Below are positions 11,201 through 18,268 of a DNA stretch of 64,000 nucleotides, piece after piece. Origin of the DNA: Paenibacillus plantiphilus (lineage in GTDB: Bacteria; Bacillota; Bacilli; Paenibacillales; Paenibacillaceae); the NCBI RefSeq assembly GCF_927798095.1, contig NZ_CAKMMF010000031.1:1-64000 (forward strand). The letters are read 5' to 3'. A program made the translations under genes and the position numbers. The notes under the pieces were generated by a model. It was not told where the DNA came from and ran no database searches. It was given only the letters and a program-made list of their open reading frames with translations. Each line of letters opens with the position of its first letter. The stretch's first letter is position 1.

Positions 11201-12697
11201 AAGCTCGTCAGCCTTCCTGAGCATGGAATGCTCAAGCTGAATGATGTGGCAGTTAAAGTGGGTCAGGAGATTGATCTTGCAGATATCAACAAGCTTGTTT
11301 ATGTTCCGCAAAGCGGCTGGGGCGGCACGATAAAGCTGGAATGGAACGGCAACGACGGAGAATTGTATTCCGATGAGGCAGCCTCATTGAGCATCGTTCT
11401 GAAAGTCGTCTCCGGCGGTGTGTATGTGCCGGTTACACCGACTGAGGGTTCAATAATCATTACCATTAACGGCAACGTCCAGGAGGGACTGGGTACTACC
11501 CAAACAACGAAAGGCTCTGATGGTAAAAAAATTAGTACGATAACGATTGATGAGAAGCAATTGAACGACATTCTGGATAAAGAAGGAAATATCTCAATTA
11601 TAACGACATCTTCCATGCAAGAGGGCGAGCGTGTTGTCAGCGTGCTGAACGGCCAGATGGTCAAGAGCATGGGTGACAAGCAAGCTAGGCTGCAGATGCA
11701 CACGAACATCGCTTCATACAGCCTTCCAACAGCACTCATCGACTTGAGCGCATTGTCCTCGCAGTTGGATAATGCGAAGCTGGCTGATATTGAAGTGAAA
11801 GTGGAGATGACTAGACTGTCGCAGGAAGATACTTCAGCAGCATTTCAGAAACTGGGCAGCGGCAATGTGGCGATTGTTGCCCCAGCAGTAGCGTTCAAAG
11901 TATTCGCCAGCTATAACGGCAAGACGGTGGAGATCAACCAATTCGACGCTTATGTAGAGAGAACGATTGCAATTCCCGATGGTGTTGATTTCCGGAAAAT
12001 AACGACAGGCGTTACAACGAAGCCGGACGGAACCTTGGTTCACGTGCCTACTAAAGTGATACAGAAGGACGGCAAGTATTATGCCGTTATCAACAGCTTG
12101 ACGAATAACGTGTATTCCGTTATCTACAACGAGAAATCGTTTGCTGACCTGGAGAAGCACTGGTCCAAGGAGGTTGTGAACGAAATGGGTGCAAGACTCG
12201 TCATCAACGGAGTGGATGACAAGCGATTTGCTCCCGATCTCGCGATTACCCGAGCAGAGTTTGCGGCAGTAATTGTGCGTGCCCTCGGGCTCCGTGATGC
12301 GAATAAGTCAATCGCATTCACTGATGTAGCTGCCGACGACTGGTTCTATACAGCGGTGGCGATTGGGCAGGAATACGGATTGATTAAGGGCTACAGCGAC
12401 TCGGAGTTTGGACCAAGCAAGCTCATTTCACGTCAAGAAGCGATGGCGATCATTCAGCGGGCATTGAAGCTTGCAGGTACCCATGTTGAATTGACCGAAG
12501 ATCAGATTGCAGCTCAACTGAGTGTATATGATGACAAGACGATGTTCTCGGATTGGGCAAGACCTTCCGCGGCGATTTCCAGCCAGCTTGGCATTGTTCA
12601 GGGAAGCGACGGTACGGTTCGTCCGAAGAGCAACATAACGAGAGCAGAGACAGCGGCAATGGTCAAGAGAATGCTGGTAGCTGCAGACTTGATTTAA
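5282..12697 (+). CDS. Giant surface adhesin: cadherin-like repeats plus three SLH domains
   Basis: About 2471 residues. The TTG at 5282 is chosen because GAGGTG lies 6 bases upstream; the in-frame ATG at 5258 has no ribosome binding site. A signal peptide ends near YAS-GG. Next comes a ~200-residue beta-rich module resembling DNRLRE/CBM96-type domains, then 15 cadherin-like repeats of about 100 residues (about 245-1750), each with PT(D/N)I, SEN, DADAG, TDNASF and YSIRVR signatures. Two Ig-like modules (MRFSNDGTVWSAWE and a copy), a further beta module and a ~300-residue linker follow. Three SLH domains (about 2286-2471) should anchor it to pyruvylated wall polymer. Likely role: calcium-stabilised adhesion or matrix formation. 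A terminator follows directly, so it is monocistronic. Confidence 0.9.
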   Translation: MVKRISFFLVCSLLIALLQPIGIGQTVYASGGEVTKFAYKDVFVDNAFVYPTGINAGTIIPGKPNVGINVIGPDFDGGNQKTAIGFNDLNSGLPGSITSVTLKVFVPYIYINIGTHPNNDIRVSLNGSDNIAWPEGLSNNIANFPANNNDPLLTAAVKNILVADVNETMHLDTSGDCAPINNVLLGCLKFDVTNYVMNQITTLGKSEVTFLMTGRQDAGKTSYFSIYPDENAAYKPQLIFAGSMNSAPTNMSLSPGQVAENQAPGTSAGTLSTTDADAGETFSYQLVSGTGDTDNAQFTISSNDLRTASSFNYESKSSYSIRVRVTDSASNTYDKQFTVSVTNVNEAPTDIALSSGSVSENAVIGTTVGTLSSTDPDTGDTFTYTLVAGAGSTDNASFSISGNELKTGIALDYETKTSYSVRVRAADSGGLAFEKVFAITVTDGNDAPTNISLSASSVAENMVSGTAVGTLTAADPNVGNTFTYSLVAGAGDTDNASFQISSGTLQTNTVFDYETKNSYSIRVRATDNGGLSFEKQFTITILNGNDTPTDITLSNSTVNENVVGGTAVGTLTSADIDAGETFTYSLVSGIGSTDNASFQIDGNTLKTDTNAALNFESKSSYSIRVRVTDSANNTFEKPFTITVVNVNETPTDIALSNTSLSEDTASGTTVGALSATDQDAGETFAYSLVAGTGDTDNASFTISGSDLVTSTTLDFETKSSYSIRVRVTDSANNTFDKEFTISVTNVNETPTDIDLSNDSVLENVSIGTTVGALSATDDDVSDTFTYTLVAGAGSTDNASFSITGNELKTGTAIDYETKNSYSIRVRATDNGGLSVEKQFTITVLNGNDAPTDITLSNSTVNEDVAGGTAVGTLASADIDAGETFTYSLVSGIGSTDNASFQIDGNTLKTDTNAALNFESKSSYSIRVRVTDSANNTFEKPFTITVVDVNEKPTDIALSNTSLSEDTASGTTVGALSATDQDAGETFAYSLVAGTGDTDNASFTISGSDLVTSTTLDFETQPSYSIRVRVTDSASNTFDKEFTISVTNVNEAPTDIDLSNDSVSENAPIGTTVGTWSATDEDAGDTFTYSLVAGAGSTDNASFSITGNELKTGIALDYETKTSYSIRVRVTDDDGLSFEKVFAIAVIDGNDVPTDILLSASSVAENMVSGTTVGTLSTVDSNTGDTFTYSLVTGAGDTNNASFQISGGTLQTNAIFDYESTNSYSIRVRATDNGGLIVEKQFTITILDGNDAPTDITLSNSTVNENVASSTAVGTFTSADIDAGETFTYSLVSGAGSTDNASFQIDGNTLETNAALNYESKSSYSIRVRVTDSANNTFEKPFTITVVNVNETPTDIALSNASLSEDTASGTTVGALSATDQDAGEIFTYSLVAGTGDTDNASFTISGSNLVTGTTLDFETKSSYSIRVRVTDSANNTFDKEFTISVTNVNEAPTDIDLSNDSVSENAPIGTTVGTWSATDEDAGDTFTYTLVAGAGSTDNASFSITSNELKTGIALDYETKNSYSIRVRVADGDGLSFEKVFAITVVDGNDAPTDISISSASIAENEASGTTVGAFSTVDSNGSDTFTYTLVSGAGDTDNASFTIAGGNLLTNETFDYESKNAYSIRIRVTDSGTPAFSFEKEFAITVTDGNDAPTDISLTNASVAENLPAGTAVGTISAADIDAGETFTYSLVSGIGSADNASFSISGDTLQTNDAFNFETKASYSIRIQVEDSANHTYQKVLVITVDDVNEAPTGSVVINDSAVNTASSEVVLDVTAADPDGDSLEMRFSNDGTVWSAWEAYAAQKAWTLAAPDGSKTVYMQLRDDAHLSSATYEDDIMLDETAPTGTLIINDGDANTKHKKVNLAVTSGDGTGVGGIQARFSNDGVTWSSWENAPLTKEWTLTNGKGVKTVYMQLKDAMGNISPAITDTIIYKSLPKLANINKSGQDNQRIQLSLADFGYSSEDGSELQKIKLVSLPEHGMLKLNDVAVKVGQEIDLADINKLVYVPQSGWGGTIKLEWNGNDGELYSDEAASLSIVLKVVSGGVYVPVTPTEGSIIITINGNVQEGLGTTQTTKGSDGKKISTITIDEKQLNDILDKEGNISIITTSSMQEGERVVSVLNGQMVKSMGDKQARLQMHTNIASYSLPTALIDLSALSSQLDNAKLADIEVKVEMTRLSQEDTSAAFQKLGSGNVAIVAPAVAFKVFASYNGKTVEINQFDAYVERTIAIPDGVDFRKITTGVTTKPDGTLVHVPTKVIQKDGKYYAVINSLTNNVYSVIYNEKSFADLEKHWSKEVVNEMGARLVINGVDDKRFAPDLAITRAEFAAVIVRALGLRDANKSIAFTDVAADDWFYTAVAIGQEYGLIKGYSDSEFGPSKLISRQEAMAIIQRALKLAGTHVELTEDQIAAQLSVYDDKTMFSDWARPSAAISSQLGIVQGSDGTVRPKSNITRAETAAMVKRMLVAADLI
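6014..10530 (+). repeat. Fifteen cadherin-like coding repeats with higher-order duplications
   Basis: Each unit is about 300 bases. Units 4-5-6 recur as 7-8-9 at an offset of 906 bases, and 7-8-9 recur as 11-12-13 at an offset of about 1206 bases. Large stretches are identical or nearly so, for example around 7117 and 8023. This shows block duplications of three or four repeats, not only single-repeat gain. Confidence 0.9.
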
Positions 12698-12708
12698 AAA
12701 TCGGCCAG

Positions 12709-12739
12709 AATCGGGAAGTTCCTATGAACTTCCCGATTT
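12709..12739 (+). terminator. Intrinsic terminator after the adhesin
   Basis: AATCGGGAAGTT pairs perfectly with AACTTCCCGATT around a six-base loop and is followed by a short T-rich tail. It starts 12 bases after the stop codon. Confidence 0.85.
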
Positions 12740-12855
12740 CTGTATCCGCTAGCGCAATGCAGTCATTGACAATTTTCGACTTTTCTAGCAAACTGAAATC
12801 AGGACTTTCGTATGATAGATTAGTCCGTTGAAAAGACATGAATGAGGGAACAAGA

Positions 12856-13353
12856 ATGCTTCAATTTGAACAAGCGTCTTCGGATGACGAGCTCTTTCTG
12901 TACGAGCTTTATGCCGAGACAAGACGCGAGGAACTGAGTGTGCTGAACTGGCAGGAGGAGCAGGAGCAAGCATTTCTCCGCATGCAATTCGACGCGCAAC
13001 GGCGTTCCTATCGGTTTCAGTATTCTGAACTTCGGCAAGAAATTGTAATGTTCGAACAGAGGCGGGCAGGCCAGCTTACCACCGCTGTCACGGAGCATGC
13101 GGTTGTGCTTGTTGATGTGACGCTGCTGCCTGATTGTCGCAATCAGGGCATCGGCACAGAGATCATAACCGGTCTCCAGCAGCATGCCGCAGCATTGGGA
13201 CTGAACCTCAGGCTCCACGTCCTGCAGCATAATCGCGCGAAGCGCCTTTATGACCGTATGGGCTTCCAGGTTACAGGCGAACAGCCTCCCTATCTATCCA
13301 TGGAGTGGAAGCTGCCTGACAGTCAGTCATATTACGCTGAAGGAGGTGAATAA
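12856..13353 (+). CDS. GNAT-family N-acetyltransferase (first gene of collar operon)
   Basis: A 165-residue protein. The ATG at 12856 is preferred because GAGGG sits 8 bases upstream; the in-frame ATG at 12838 lacks one. The acetyl-CoA loop is CRNQGIGTEII at about 95-105, and the C-terminus has the GNAT pattern HNRAKRLYDRMGF. Its stop lies 1 base before the next start, so it is co-transcribed with the small protein and three collar proteins downstream. The substrate is unknown; modification of a neighbouring collar protein is only a guess from position. Confidence 0.8.
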   Translation: MLQFEQASSDDELFLYELYAETRREELSVLNWQEEQEQAFLRMQFDAQRRSYRFQYSELRQEIVMFEQRRAGQLTTAVTEHAVVLVDVTLLPDCRNQGIGTEIITGLQQHAAALGLNLRLHVLQHNRAKRLYDRMGFQVTGEQPPYLSMEWKLPDSQSYYAEGGE

Positions 13354-13354
13354 T

Positions 13355-13660
13355 ATGTTCTCGCTTTCCCTTGCCAATAGCGTGACGGGAGGTCGGTTTC
13401 AAGTGTGCAATGCGTCTTACGATGCTCTGACGCTAACGCTGGACGAGGTTATGGACAGAGGCTCCAATGCAAGCTTTGAGCAGTTTGCGCTTCTCTTCAG
13501 AGGATCAGTGGACCTTCCAATGCCGCAGGGCGTGTATACACTGCAGGAGGAGCGCCTTGGGATCGTCGAATGGCTGCTCGTTCCTGTTGGCAAAGAAGCG
13601 GACAGCTATCTTTATGAAGCGGTTTTCAGCCTGCTGCGTGCTCCATCAAATGGAGGCTAA
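13355..13660 (+). CDS. Small protein of the collar operon (probably DUF6916 family)
   Basis: A 101-residue protein beginning MFSLSLANSVTGGRFQV, with no signal peptide or membrane segment. It starts right after AAGGAGGTGAATAAT, an ideal ribosome binding site that overlaps the end of the acetyltransferase gene. It contains the pattern FALLFRGSVDLPMPQGVYTL, typical of small proteins encoded beside collar-domain genes; I believe this family is DUF6916 but could not check. Beta-rich, function unknown. Its constant company with collar proteins suggests it belongs to the same extracellular or phage-like structure. Confidence 0.7.
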   Translation: MFSLSLANSVTGGRFQVCNASYDALTLTLDEVMDRGSNASFEQFALLFRGSVDLPMPQGVYTLQEERLGIVEWLLVPVGKEADSYLYEAVFSLLRAPSNGG

Positions 13661-13708
13661 ATAGGATTAATTGTTGGCAATCTCATTATTTTCGAAAGGG
13701 GAAGCGGC

Positions 13709-14218
13709 ATGAGTGATATGTATGTAGGTGAAATTCGGATGTTTACGGGAAACTATGCTCCTGTGGGCTGGGCGATGTGCAATGGCCAATTGCTGAGCAT
13801 TAGTCAAAATGAGGTTTTATATACACTGATCGGAACGACCTACGGAGGAGATGGACGGACGACCTTTGCGTTACCTGATCTTCAGGGACGACTTCCGATT
13901 CATATGAACTCAAGCTATCCCATAGGGGCAAAAAGCGGCACGGAAAGTGTGACACTCCTTTCTACCCAGATGCCTGCGCATACTCATATACCGAATGCTT
14001 CAAATGTCGAGGGTACAAACGCGAATCCAGCGAACGCTGTATGGTCAGCAACCACTGTTGTGAATGTTACTCCATATGCCGCTACTGCACCTAACACAGC
14101 AATGAACCCCCAAAGTATTGGCAATGCCGGGGGCAGCCAGCCGCATGACAACATGATGCCATTCTTAACGGTTTCATTCATTATCGCACTGCAAGGAATC
14201 TTCCCATCCCAGGGCTAA
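13709..14218 (+). CDS. Phage-tail-collar-like protein 1
   Basis: A 169-residue protein with an N-terminal collar domain: GEIRMFTGNYAPVGWAMCNG, then YTLIGTTYGGDGRTTFALPD. This is the fold seen in phage short-tail-fibre collars and in the microcystin-dependent protein MdpB family. A His-rich signature (MPAHTHIP) and a C-terminal block GGSQPHDNMMPFLTVSFII complete the family pattern. No signal peptide. First of three tandem paralogues, each with its own good ribosome binding site. Function outside phages is not established. Confidence 0.85.
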   Translation: MSDMYVGEIRMFTGNYAPVGWAMCNGQLLSISQNEVLYTLIGTTYGGDGRTTFALPDLQGRLPIHMNSSYPIGAKSGTESVTLLSTQMPAHTHIPNASNVEGTNANPANAVWSATTVVNVTPYAATAPNTAMNPQSIGNAGGSQPHDNMMPFLTVSFIIALQGIFPSQG

Positions 14219-14241
14219 AGAAAAAATAAGGAGGTTTCATT

Positions 14242-14745
14242 ATGGCGGAGCCGTTTTTGGCCGAGATCAGATCTTTTTCATTTAATTTTGCCCCTCGGGG
14301 CTGGGCATTCTGCAACGGACAGCTGCTTTCGATTCAACAGAATCAAGCGCTGTTCTCTCTTCTTGGAAATACATATGGAGGAGATGGACGCACCACCTTC
14401 GCACTTCCGAATTTGCAGGGAAGGGTCCCTATCCATAGAAGCAGCACCATTCCATATGGTACATCAGCCGGGGAAAGCACTCATACGTTGACGATAAACG
14501 AAATGCCGATGCATACGCATCAGGTGTTTGGAAGCATGGACCCCGCTACTTCATCCAAGCCTACGGATTTCACTTGGGGGACGAACAGCACCAACACTAA
14601 TATATATGACACCACGGCTGATGCTGTTATGAGTCCCAATTCTATTGGAATAAGCGGCGGAAGCCAGGCTCATAACAATATGCAGCCGTACACAGCATTG
14701 AATTATTGTATAGCGCTGGCGGGCATTTTCCCGAGCAGAGGTTAA
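14242..14745 (+). CDS. Phage-tail-collar-like protein 2
   Basis: 167 residues, paralogue of the previous gene. It has LAEIRSFSFNFAPRGWAFCN, NTYGGDGRTTFALPNLQGR, MPMHTHQV and GGSQAHNNMQPYTALNYCI. The middle third (between the collar domain and the C-terminal block) differs most among the three copies, which would fit a shared trimer scaffold with variable surface. A 23-base gap with AAGGAGG separates it from copy 1. Confidence 0.85.
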   Translation: MAEPFLAEIRSFSFNFAPRGWAFCNGQLLSIQQNQALFSLLGNTYGGDGRTTFALPNLQGRVPIHRSSTIPYGTSAGESTHTLTINEMPMHTHQVFGSMDPATSSKPTDFTWGTNSTNTNIYDTTADAVMSPNSIGISGGSQAHNNMQPYTALNYCIALAGIFPSRG

Positions 14746-14762
14746 TCCAGAGGAGGGTTATT

Positions 14763-15284
14763 ATGGCAGATCCGTATGTTGGTGAGATACGAGTTTTTGC
14801 AGGGAATTTCGCGCCTAGGGATTGGGCGCTGTGTGATGGAAGTCTAGTAAGTATTCAGCAGAATTCGGTGCTCTTCTCTATCCTTGGCACGACCTATGGC
14901 GGCGATGGGAAGACTACGTTTGCTTTGCCGAACTTCATGGGAGCTGCTCCAATCCATCAGGGAAGCGGAGCAGGATTGACTCCCCGAACGCTAGGAGAGA
15001 GTGGAGGCTCCCAGGCGGTGACGCTGATAACGACCGAGCTTCCTTATCATACGCATAGCGTCAATGCCCAGACAACGCCGACGCAGGCAGATCCGGCAGG
15101 AGCTATATGGGCCAGCTCGACGGCAAACAGGGGGCAGGCGATCTATAGCGCTACTCCGAATGTAGCGATGAGTCCCCTGGCGCTAAATCTTACAGGAGGC
15201 AGTCAGCCTCATAACAACATGCAGCCTTTTGTGGCCATGAATTTTATAATTGCACTGCAGGGTGTATACCCGCCAAAGCCGTAA
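14763..15284 (+). CDS. Phage-tail-collar-like protein 3
   Basis: 173 residues from the ATG at 14763, which has GAGGAGGG just upstream; a longer in-frame version from 14706 would overlap copy 2 and has no ribosome binding site. Signatures are VGEIRVFAGNFAPRDWALCD, GTTYGGDGKTTFALPN, LPYHTHSV and GGSQPHNNMQPFVAMNFII. Last gene of the operon, followed by a strong terminator. Confidence 0.85.
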   Translation: MADPYVGEIRVFAGNFAPRDWALCDGSLVSIQQNSVLFSILGTTYGGDGKTTFALPNFMGAAPIHQGSGAGLTPRTLGESGGSQAVTLITTELPYHTHSVNAQTTPTQADPAGAIWASSTANRGQAIYSATPNVAMSPLALNLTGGSQPHNNMQPFVAMNFIIALQGVYPPKP

Positions 15285-15330
15285 TAAAGCGTTGATTAAG
15301 ATAAAACAGCAATGATATTAAGAAAAGAAA

Positions 15331-15363
15331 ACTGGCGCCGGTGTTGAACCGGCGTCAGTTTTT
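15331..15363 (+). terminator. Intrinsic terminator of the collar operon
   Basis: ACTGGCGCCGGT pairs with ACCGGCGTCAGT around a short loop and is followed by TTTTTG. It may also end the convergent sodA transcript. Confidence 0.85.
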
Positions 15364-15467
15364 GTCGTTTTTGCAACTTTAATAAAAAGACACCCCACAG
15401 AATTCCATCGGACAAGATTGTCCAATGTCTATTCTAAGAGGTGCTTTAAGTACGCTGGTTGCAAGTA

Positions 15468-16079
15468 TTACTTCGCAGCTTCGTAACGCTTGCCTACTTC
15501 AGACCAGTTCACAACGTTCCAGAACGCGGCGATGTAATCAGGGCGTTTGTTCTGATAGTTCAGGTAGTATGCGTGCTCCCATACATCCAGACCAAGGAGC
15601 GGCGTATCGCCTTCCATGATTGGGCTGTCTTGGTTCGGAAGGCTGTAAACTTTCAGCTGACCGTCCTTGCCAAGCGCAAGCCATGCCCAGCCGCTGCCGA
15701 AGCGAGTAGCAGCCGCTTTAGCGAAATCCTCTTTGAACTTGTCGAAGCCGCCAAGCTCACTGTCGATTGCTGCTGCCAGTGCGCCAGCAGGAGCGCCGCC
15801 AGCGTTAGGACCAATCGTTTCCCAGAATAAGGAGTGGTTGGCGTGACCGCCGCCGTTGTTGCGTACTGCAGTGCGGATCGCTTCAGGAACACTGTTCAGA
15901 TCAGCAATGAGATCCTCAATGGATTTGCCTTGCAGCTCAGGAGCGGACTCCAGCGCAGCGTTGAGGTTCGTTACATAAGCGTTATGGTGACGGTCATGGT
16001 GGATCATCATCGTCGTTTCGTCAATATGCGGCTCAAGTGCATTGTTCGCGTAAGATAAAGCAGGTAGTTGGTGTGCCAT
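15468..16079 (-). CDS. sodA: Superoxide dismutase (Mn/Fe type)
   Basis: A 203-residue cytosolic enzyme that converts superoxide to hydrogen peroxide and oxygen. The metal ligands are recognisable: His in [10 protein letters not shown], His in NHSLFWETI, and Asp and His in [16 protein letters not shown]. Gly and Gln around GGGHANHS and LPNQDSP fit the Mn-type. Full length for the family. The start is supported by an AGGAGG 9 bases upstream. The region upstream on its 5' side (16080-16492) has AT-rich promoter-like DNA but no clear operator that I would defend. A second, fused SOD lies at 45.6 kb. Confidence 0.95.
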   Translation of the reverse strand: MAHQLPALSYANNALEPHIDETTMMIHHDRHHNAYVTNLNAALESAPELQGKSIEDLIADLNSVPEAIRTAVRNNGGGHANHSLFWETIGPNAGGAPAGALAAAIDSELGGFDKFKEDFAKAAATRFGSGWAWLALGKDGQLKVYSLPNQDSPIMEGDTPLLGLDVWEHAYYLNYQNKRPDYIAAFWNVVNWSEVGKRYEAAK

Positions 16080-16492
16080 GTTTAATAAAACCTCCTGTTT
16101 TATGTATCATTTTCACTACTCATTATCTCTGATTAAGGATAATAAATCAACATAAATGTTTAGAAAGTCTGTGATCCATAGCTATGTTGATTTGACATCG
16201 AATACTCGAATAGAATTACCTTAACCATTCGTTTTATACCCCTCTAAAGATCCTCTATAGCTTCTCCAAAAAAGGACAATTACAATTAACCGCTCTGCGC
16301 ATTTATTGAAACATGGAAATATGTGAGCATGCCCGTTCGGATTGGATTGGCTCTGAATAGGGTAAAAAGATACTATAAATTATGTCTTGGTGTCTTGGCT
16401 GTGAGCATAAGCTCAACAAAGGAGTGTTTATGTTCACAGAAGAATGGAGCCTGGCAAACCACAGCCTAGCCAAAATGTTGGGAGGGATGAAT

Positions 16493-16897
16493 ATGCCATG
16501 GAACAGCCGGAATTACCCCGAGTCACTCAAAAACTTTGAGCCGCGCGTGCGCAATAAGGCGATTGAAATCGCAAATGCTTTGCAAGAGGAAGGGTATGAG
16601 GAAGGACGGGCAATCGCTATAGCAACCGCACAAGCGAAGGAGTGGAATGAAGCGCATCCCGATCATTCGAAAGACGGTCAGGACGCGGTCTCACCGCCAA
16701 CTCACAGTATTCGACATGTCGTACCGCATGAGGGAGGCTGGGCGATCAAGCTCGAAGGGTCAAACATTACAGATGCGGTGTTTCATACGAAAGAAGAGAC
16801 TTTGGCCAAAGCGAAGGAGATGGCTTCAGACGATAACGGCATTGTAATTGTTCATCGCAAAGACGGGCGAGTGGAAACCTCCTACAATTATCGCTAA
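16493..16897 (+). CDS. DUF2188-containing small protein
   Basis: 134 residues from the ATG at 16493, which has GGGAGG 7 bases upstream; earlier in-frame starts lack a site. The N-terminal half (MPWNSRNYPESLKNFEPRVR, then KAIEIANALQEEG) resembles the ChaB-like helical modules often found in stress-related small proteins. The C-terminal half (HVVPHEGGWAIKLEG to VHRKDGRVETSYNY) is a DUF2188 domain, a compact beta-alpha fold of unknown function. Monocistronic with its own terminator. The 16080-16492 gap before it holds the sodA promoter side and no other gene that I can see. Confidence 0.75.
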   Translation: MPWNSRNYPESLKNFEPRVRNKAIEIANALQEEGYEEGRAIAIATAQAKEWNEAHPDHSKDGQDAVSPPTHSIRHVVPHEGGWAIKLEGSNITDAVFHTKEETLAKAKEMASDDNGIVIVHRKDGRVETSYNYR

Positions 16898-16933
16898 ATG
16901 TCAATGCGTGCAAATTAACAATAGACTCGAATG

Positions 16934-16968
16934 GTCCCGATATTCGATTATGAAGCGGGACTTTTTTT
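16934..16968 (+). terminator. Intrinsic terminator
   Basis: GTCCCG (16934-16939) pairs with CGGGAC (16956-16961), followed directly by seven T. It ends the DUF2188 gene. Confidence 0.8.
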
Positions 16969-17000
16969 CTATTTCATGGGAATGAAAAGTCGAATTTCAA

Positions 17001-17028
17001 TGTAAGCGCTTAATTGATAGCGTTTTCA
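17001..17028 (+). promoter_or_regulatory. Two adjacent cre-like (CcpA) sites
   Basis: TGATAGCGTTTTCA (17015-17028) matches the catabolite-responsive element consensus TGWNANCGNTNWCA at every position. TGTAAGCGCTTAAT (17001-17014) directly before it matches all but the last two. They lie 128-155 bases upstream of the GNAT gene at 17156, among T-rich DNA. CcpA binding is inference. Confidence 0.5.
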
Positions 17029-17155
17029 AAAGAAAAACGGCTATTTCTTTATTTTTTTAAGGTTTTTTAAAGAAATTAGAAGGAATTCGGATGATTTTGT
17101 CGTATTATTAATTTTGCCTAAATTTTTCGAGACTGCACGTAGAGGGGTTTGAATC

Positions 17156-17578
17156 ATGGACGTTCGTACTTTCCAGTTGTCCGATTACCGGCCTGTTACT
17201 CAATTACTTGAAACGGTTTTGTCGGAAGAATGCTATGAGCTGACAATTGAGGCGTTTGCCCGGCAGCTGTCATGGGACAGTGAGCTTGTGCTTGTCGCTT
17301 CTATTGAAGGTGAGATTGTCGGTATGATTATTGGCACCATAGATAACAACAAAGGATACTATTATCGCATAGCTGTTCTGCCGGAATATCAGCGTCAAGG
17401 TATTGGCAAGCTGTTGATCCGTTCTCTGCGTCAGCGGTTTGAGCAGCGGAATGTACAGAAAATCATGATTACTGCGGACGAGCATAACGAGCCGATTCTG
17501 AAAATGTACGAATCGCTTGGATATGCAGCTACGGATTTCTTTCGTTCGTTCCAGAAGCTGAGTATTGTTGCAGGCTAA
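17156..17578 (+). CDS. GNAT-family N-acetyltransferase
   Basis: A 140-residue single-domain acetyltransferase. The acetyl-CoA pyrophosphate loop is RQGIGKLL at about 81-88, preceded by the beta-4 strand YYYRIAVLPEYQ, and the C-terminal signature is NEPILKMYESLGY. It resembles RimI-type enzymes; substrate unknown. AGAGGGG lies upstream of the ATG. It has its own terminator, and two cre-like sites lie in the upstream region, so it may respond to carbon source. Confidence 0.8.
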   Translation: MDVRTFQLSDYRPVTQLLETVLSEECYELTIEAFARQLSWDSELVLVASIEGEIVGMIIGTIDNNKGYYYRIAVLPEYQRQGIGKLLIRSLRQRFEQRNVQKIMITADEHNEPILKMYESLGYAATDFFRSFQKLSIVAG

Positions 17579-17628
17579 CTGCGGTACGGGGCTTGAAATC
17601 GCTTTAAGAGCATAAGATAAAAAGAGAG

Positions 17629-17675
17629 AAGCATATTTGTATGCCATTGATTTTGGCGTGCAGATATGCTTTTCT
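17629..17675 (+). terminator. Long intrinsic terminator
   Basis: A stem of about 17 pairs, with a few G-U pairs, begins AAGCATAT and closes with ATATGCTT around a nine-base AT-rich loop. A TTTTC tail follows. It separates the GNAT gene from the DUF402 gene. Confidence 0.85.
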
Positions 17676-17710
17676 TATAGTAAGAACTTCTGTGGGAGCA
17701 CAACAACGAT

Positions 17711-18262
17711 ATGGAAATTTACCGTCATTGTCTTATTAAGAGCTTCAAGCATAATGGTCGTCTGCATCGCATGTGGCTTGAGAATTGGCAGGTTCCGAAT
17801 GAACGGCTTCGGCCTCAGCATGCAGCCGAATCCATGATCGTGCTCATCAATCGGCAGACACCGATTCAGGAGGCCGACGGCAAGCAGTGGATTAGCCGGG
17901 TTCCGGCGGTTTCTTTCTTTATTCCGGGGGAATGGTTTAATGTCGTTGCTCTGCTGGAGAATACTGGCGTCCGGTACTACTGCAATATTGCATCGCCTCT
18001 ATTCTATCAGCAGGGGATACTGACGTATATCGATTATGATCTGGACGTTATTCTGCCTCATGGCGGCGCCGCTCAAGTGGTTGATCGCGAGGAGTATGAG
18101 CTGCACAAGGCCGCTTATCATTATTCGGCGGTTGTGGACAGGAAGGTTATGAGCGGTCTTCAAGCGCTGAGCAAGCGGATTGAGAAGAGAAGTGAGCCGT
18201 TTCATGATGACGAAGTAATCGCATATTATGAGGCATGGCACAAACAAATGGGCGAGGTGTAG
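17711..18262 (+). CDS. DUF402 protein, probable nucleoside tri/diphosphatase (Ntdp/YgaC family)
   Basis: A 183-residue basic-start protein: MEIYRHCLIKSFKHNGRLHR is typical of the Staphylococcus Ntdp / Bacillus YgaC family, as are SFFIPGEWFNVVALL, YYCNIASP and YIDYDLDVIL. Members hydrolyse nucleoside di- and triphosphates using metal bound by conserved Asp and Glu residues. It ends 6 bases before lepB and is probably co-transcribed with it. The ribosome binding site (GGGAG) is rather far from the ATG. Confidence 0.8.
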   Translation: MEIYRHCLIKSFKHNGRLHRMWLENWQVPNERLRPQHAAESMIVLINRQTPIQEADGKQWISRVPAVSFFIPGEWFNVVALLENTGVRYYCNIASPLFYQQGILTYIDYDLDVILPHGGAAQVVDREEYELHKAAYHYSAVVDRKVMSGLQALSKRIEKRSEPFHDDEVIAYYEAWHKQMGEV

Positions 18263-18268
18263 CACAGG

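Noticed and set aside
12856-15284. Prophage remnant
   Set aside because: Only collar-like genes are present, all intact with good ribosome binding sites and a clean terminator; no other phage function lies nearby.
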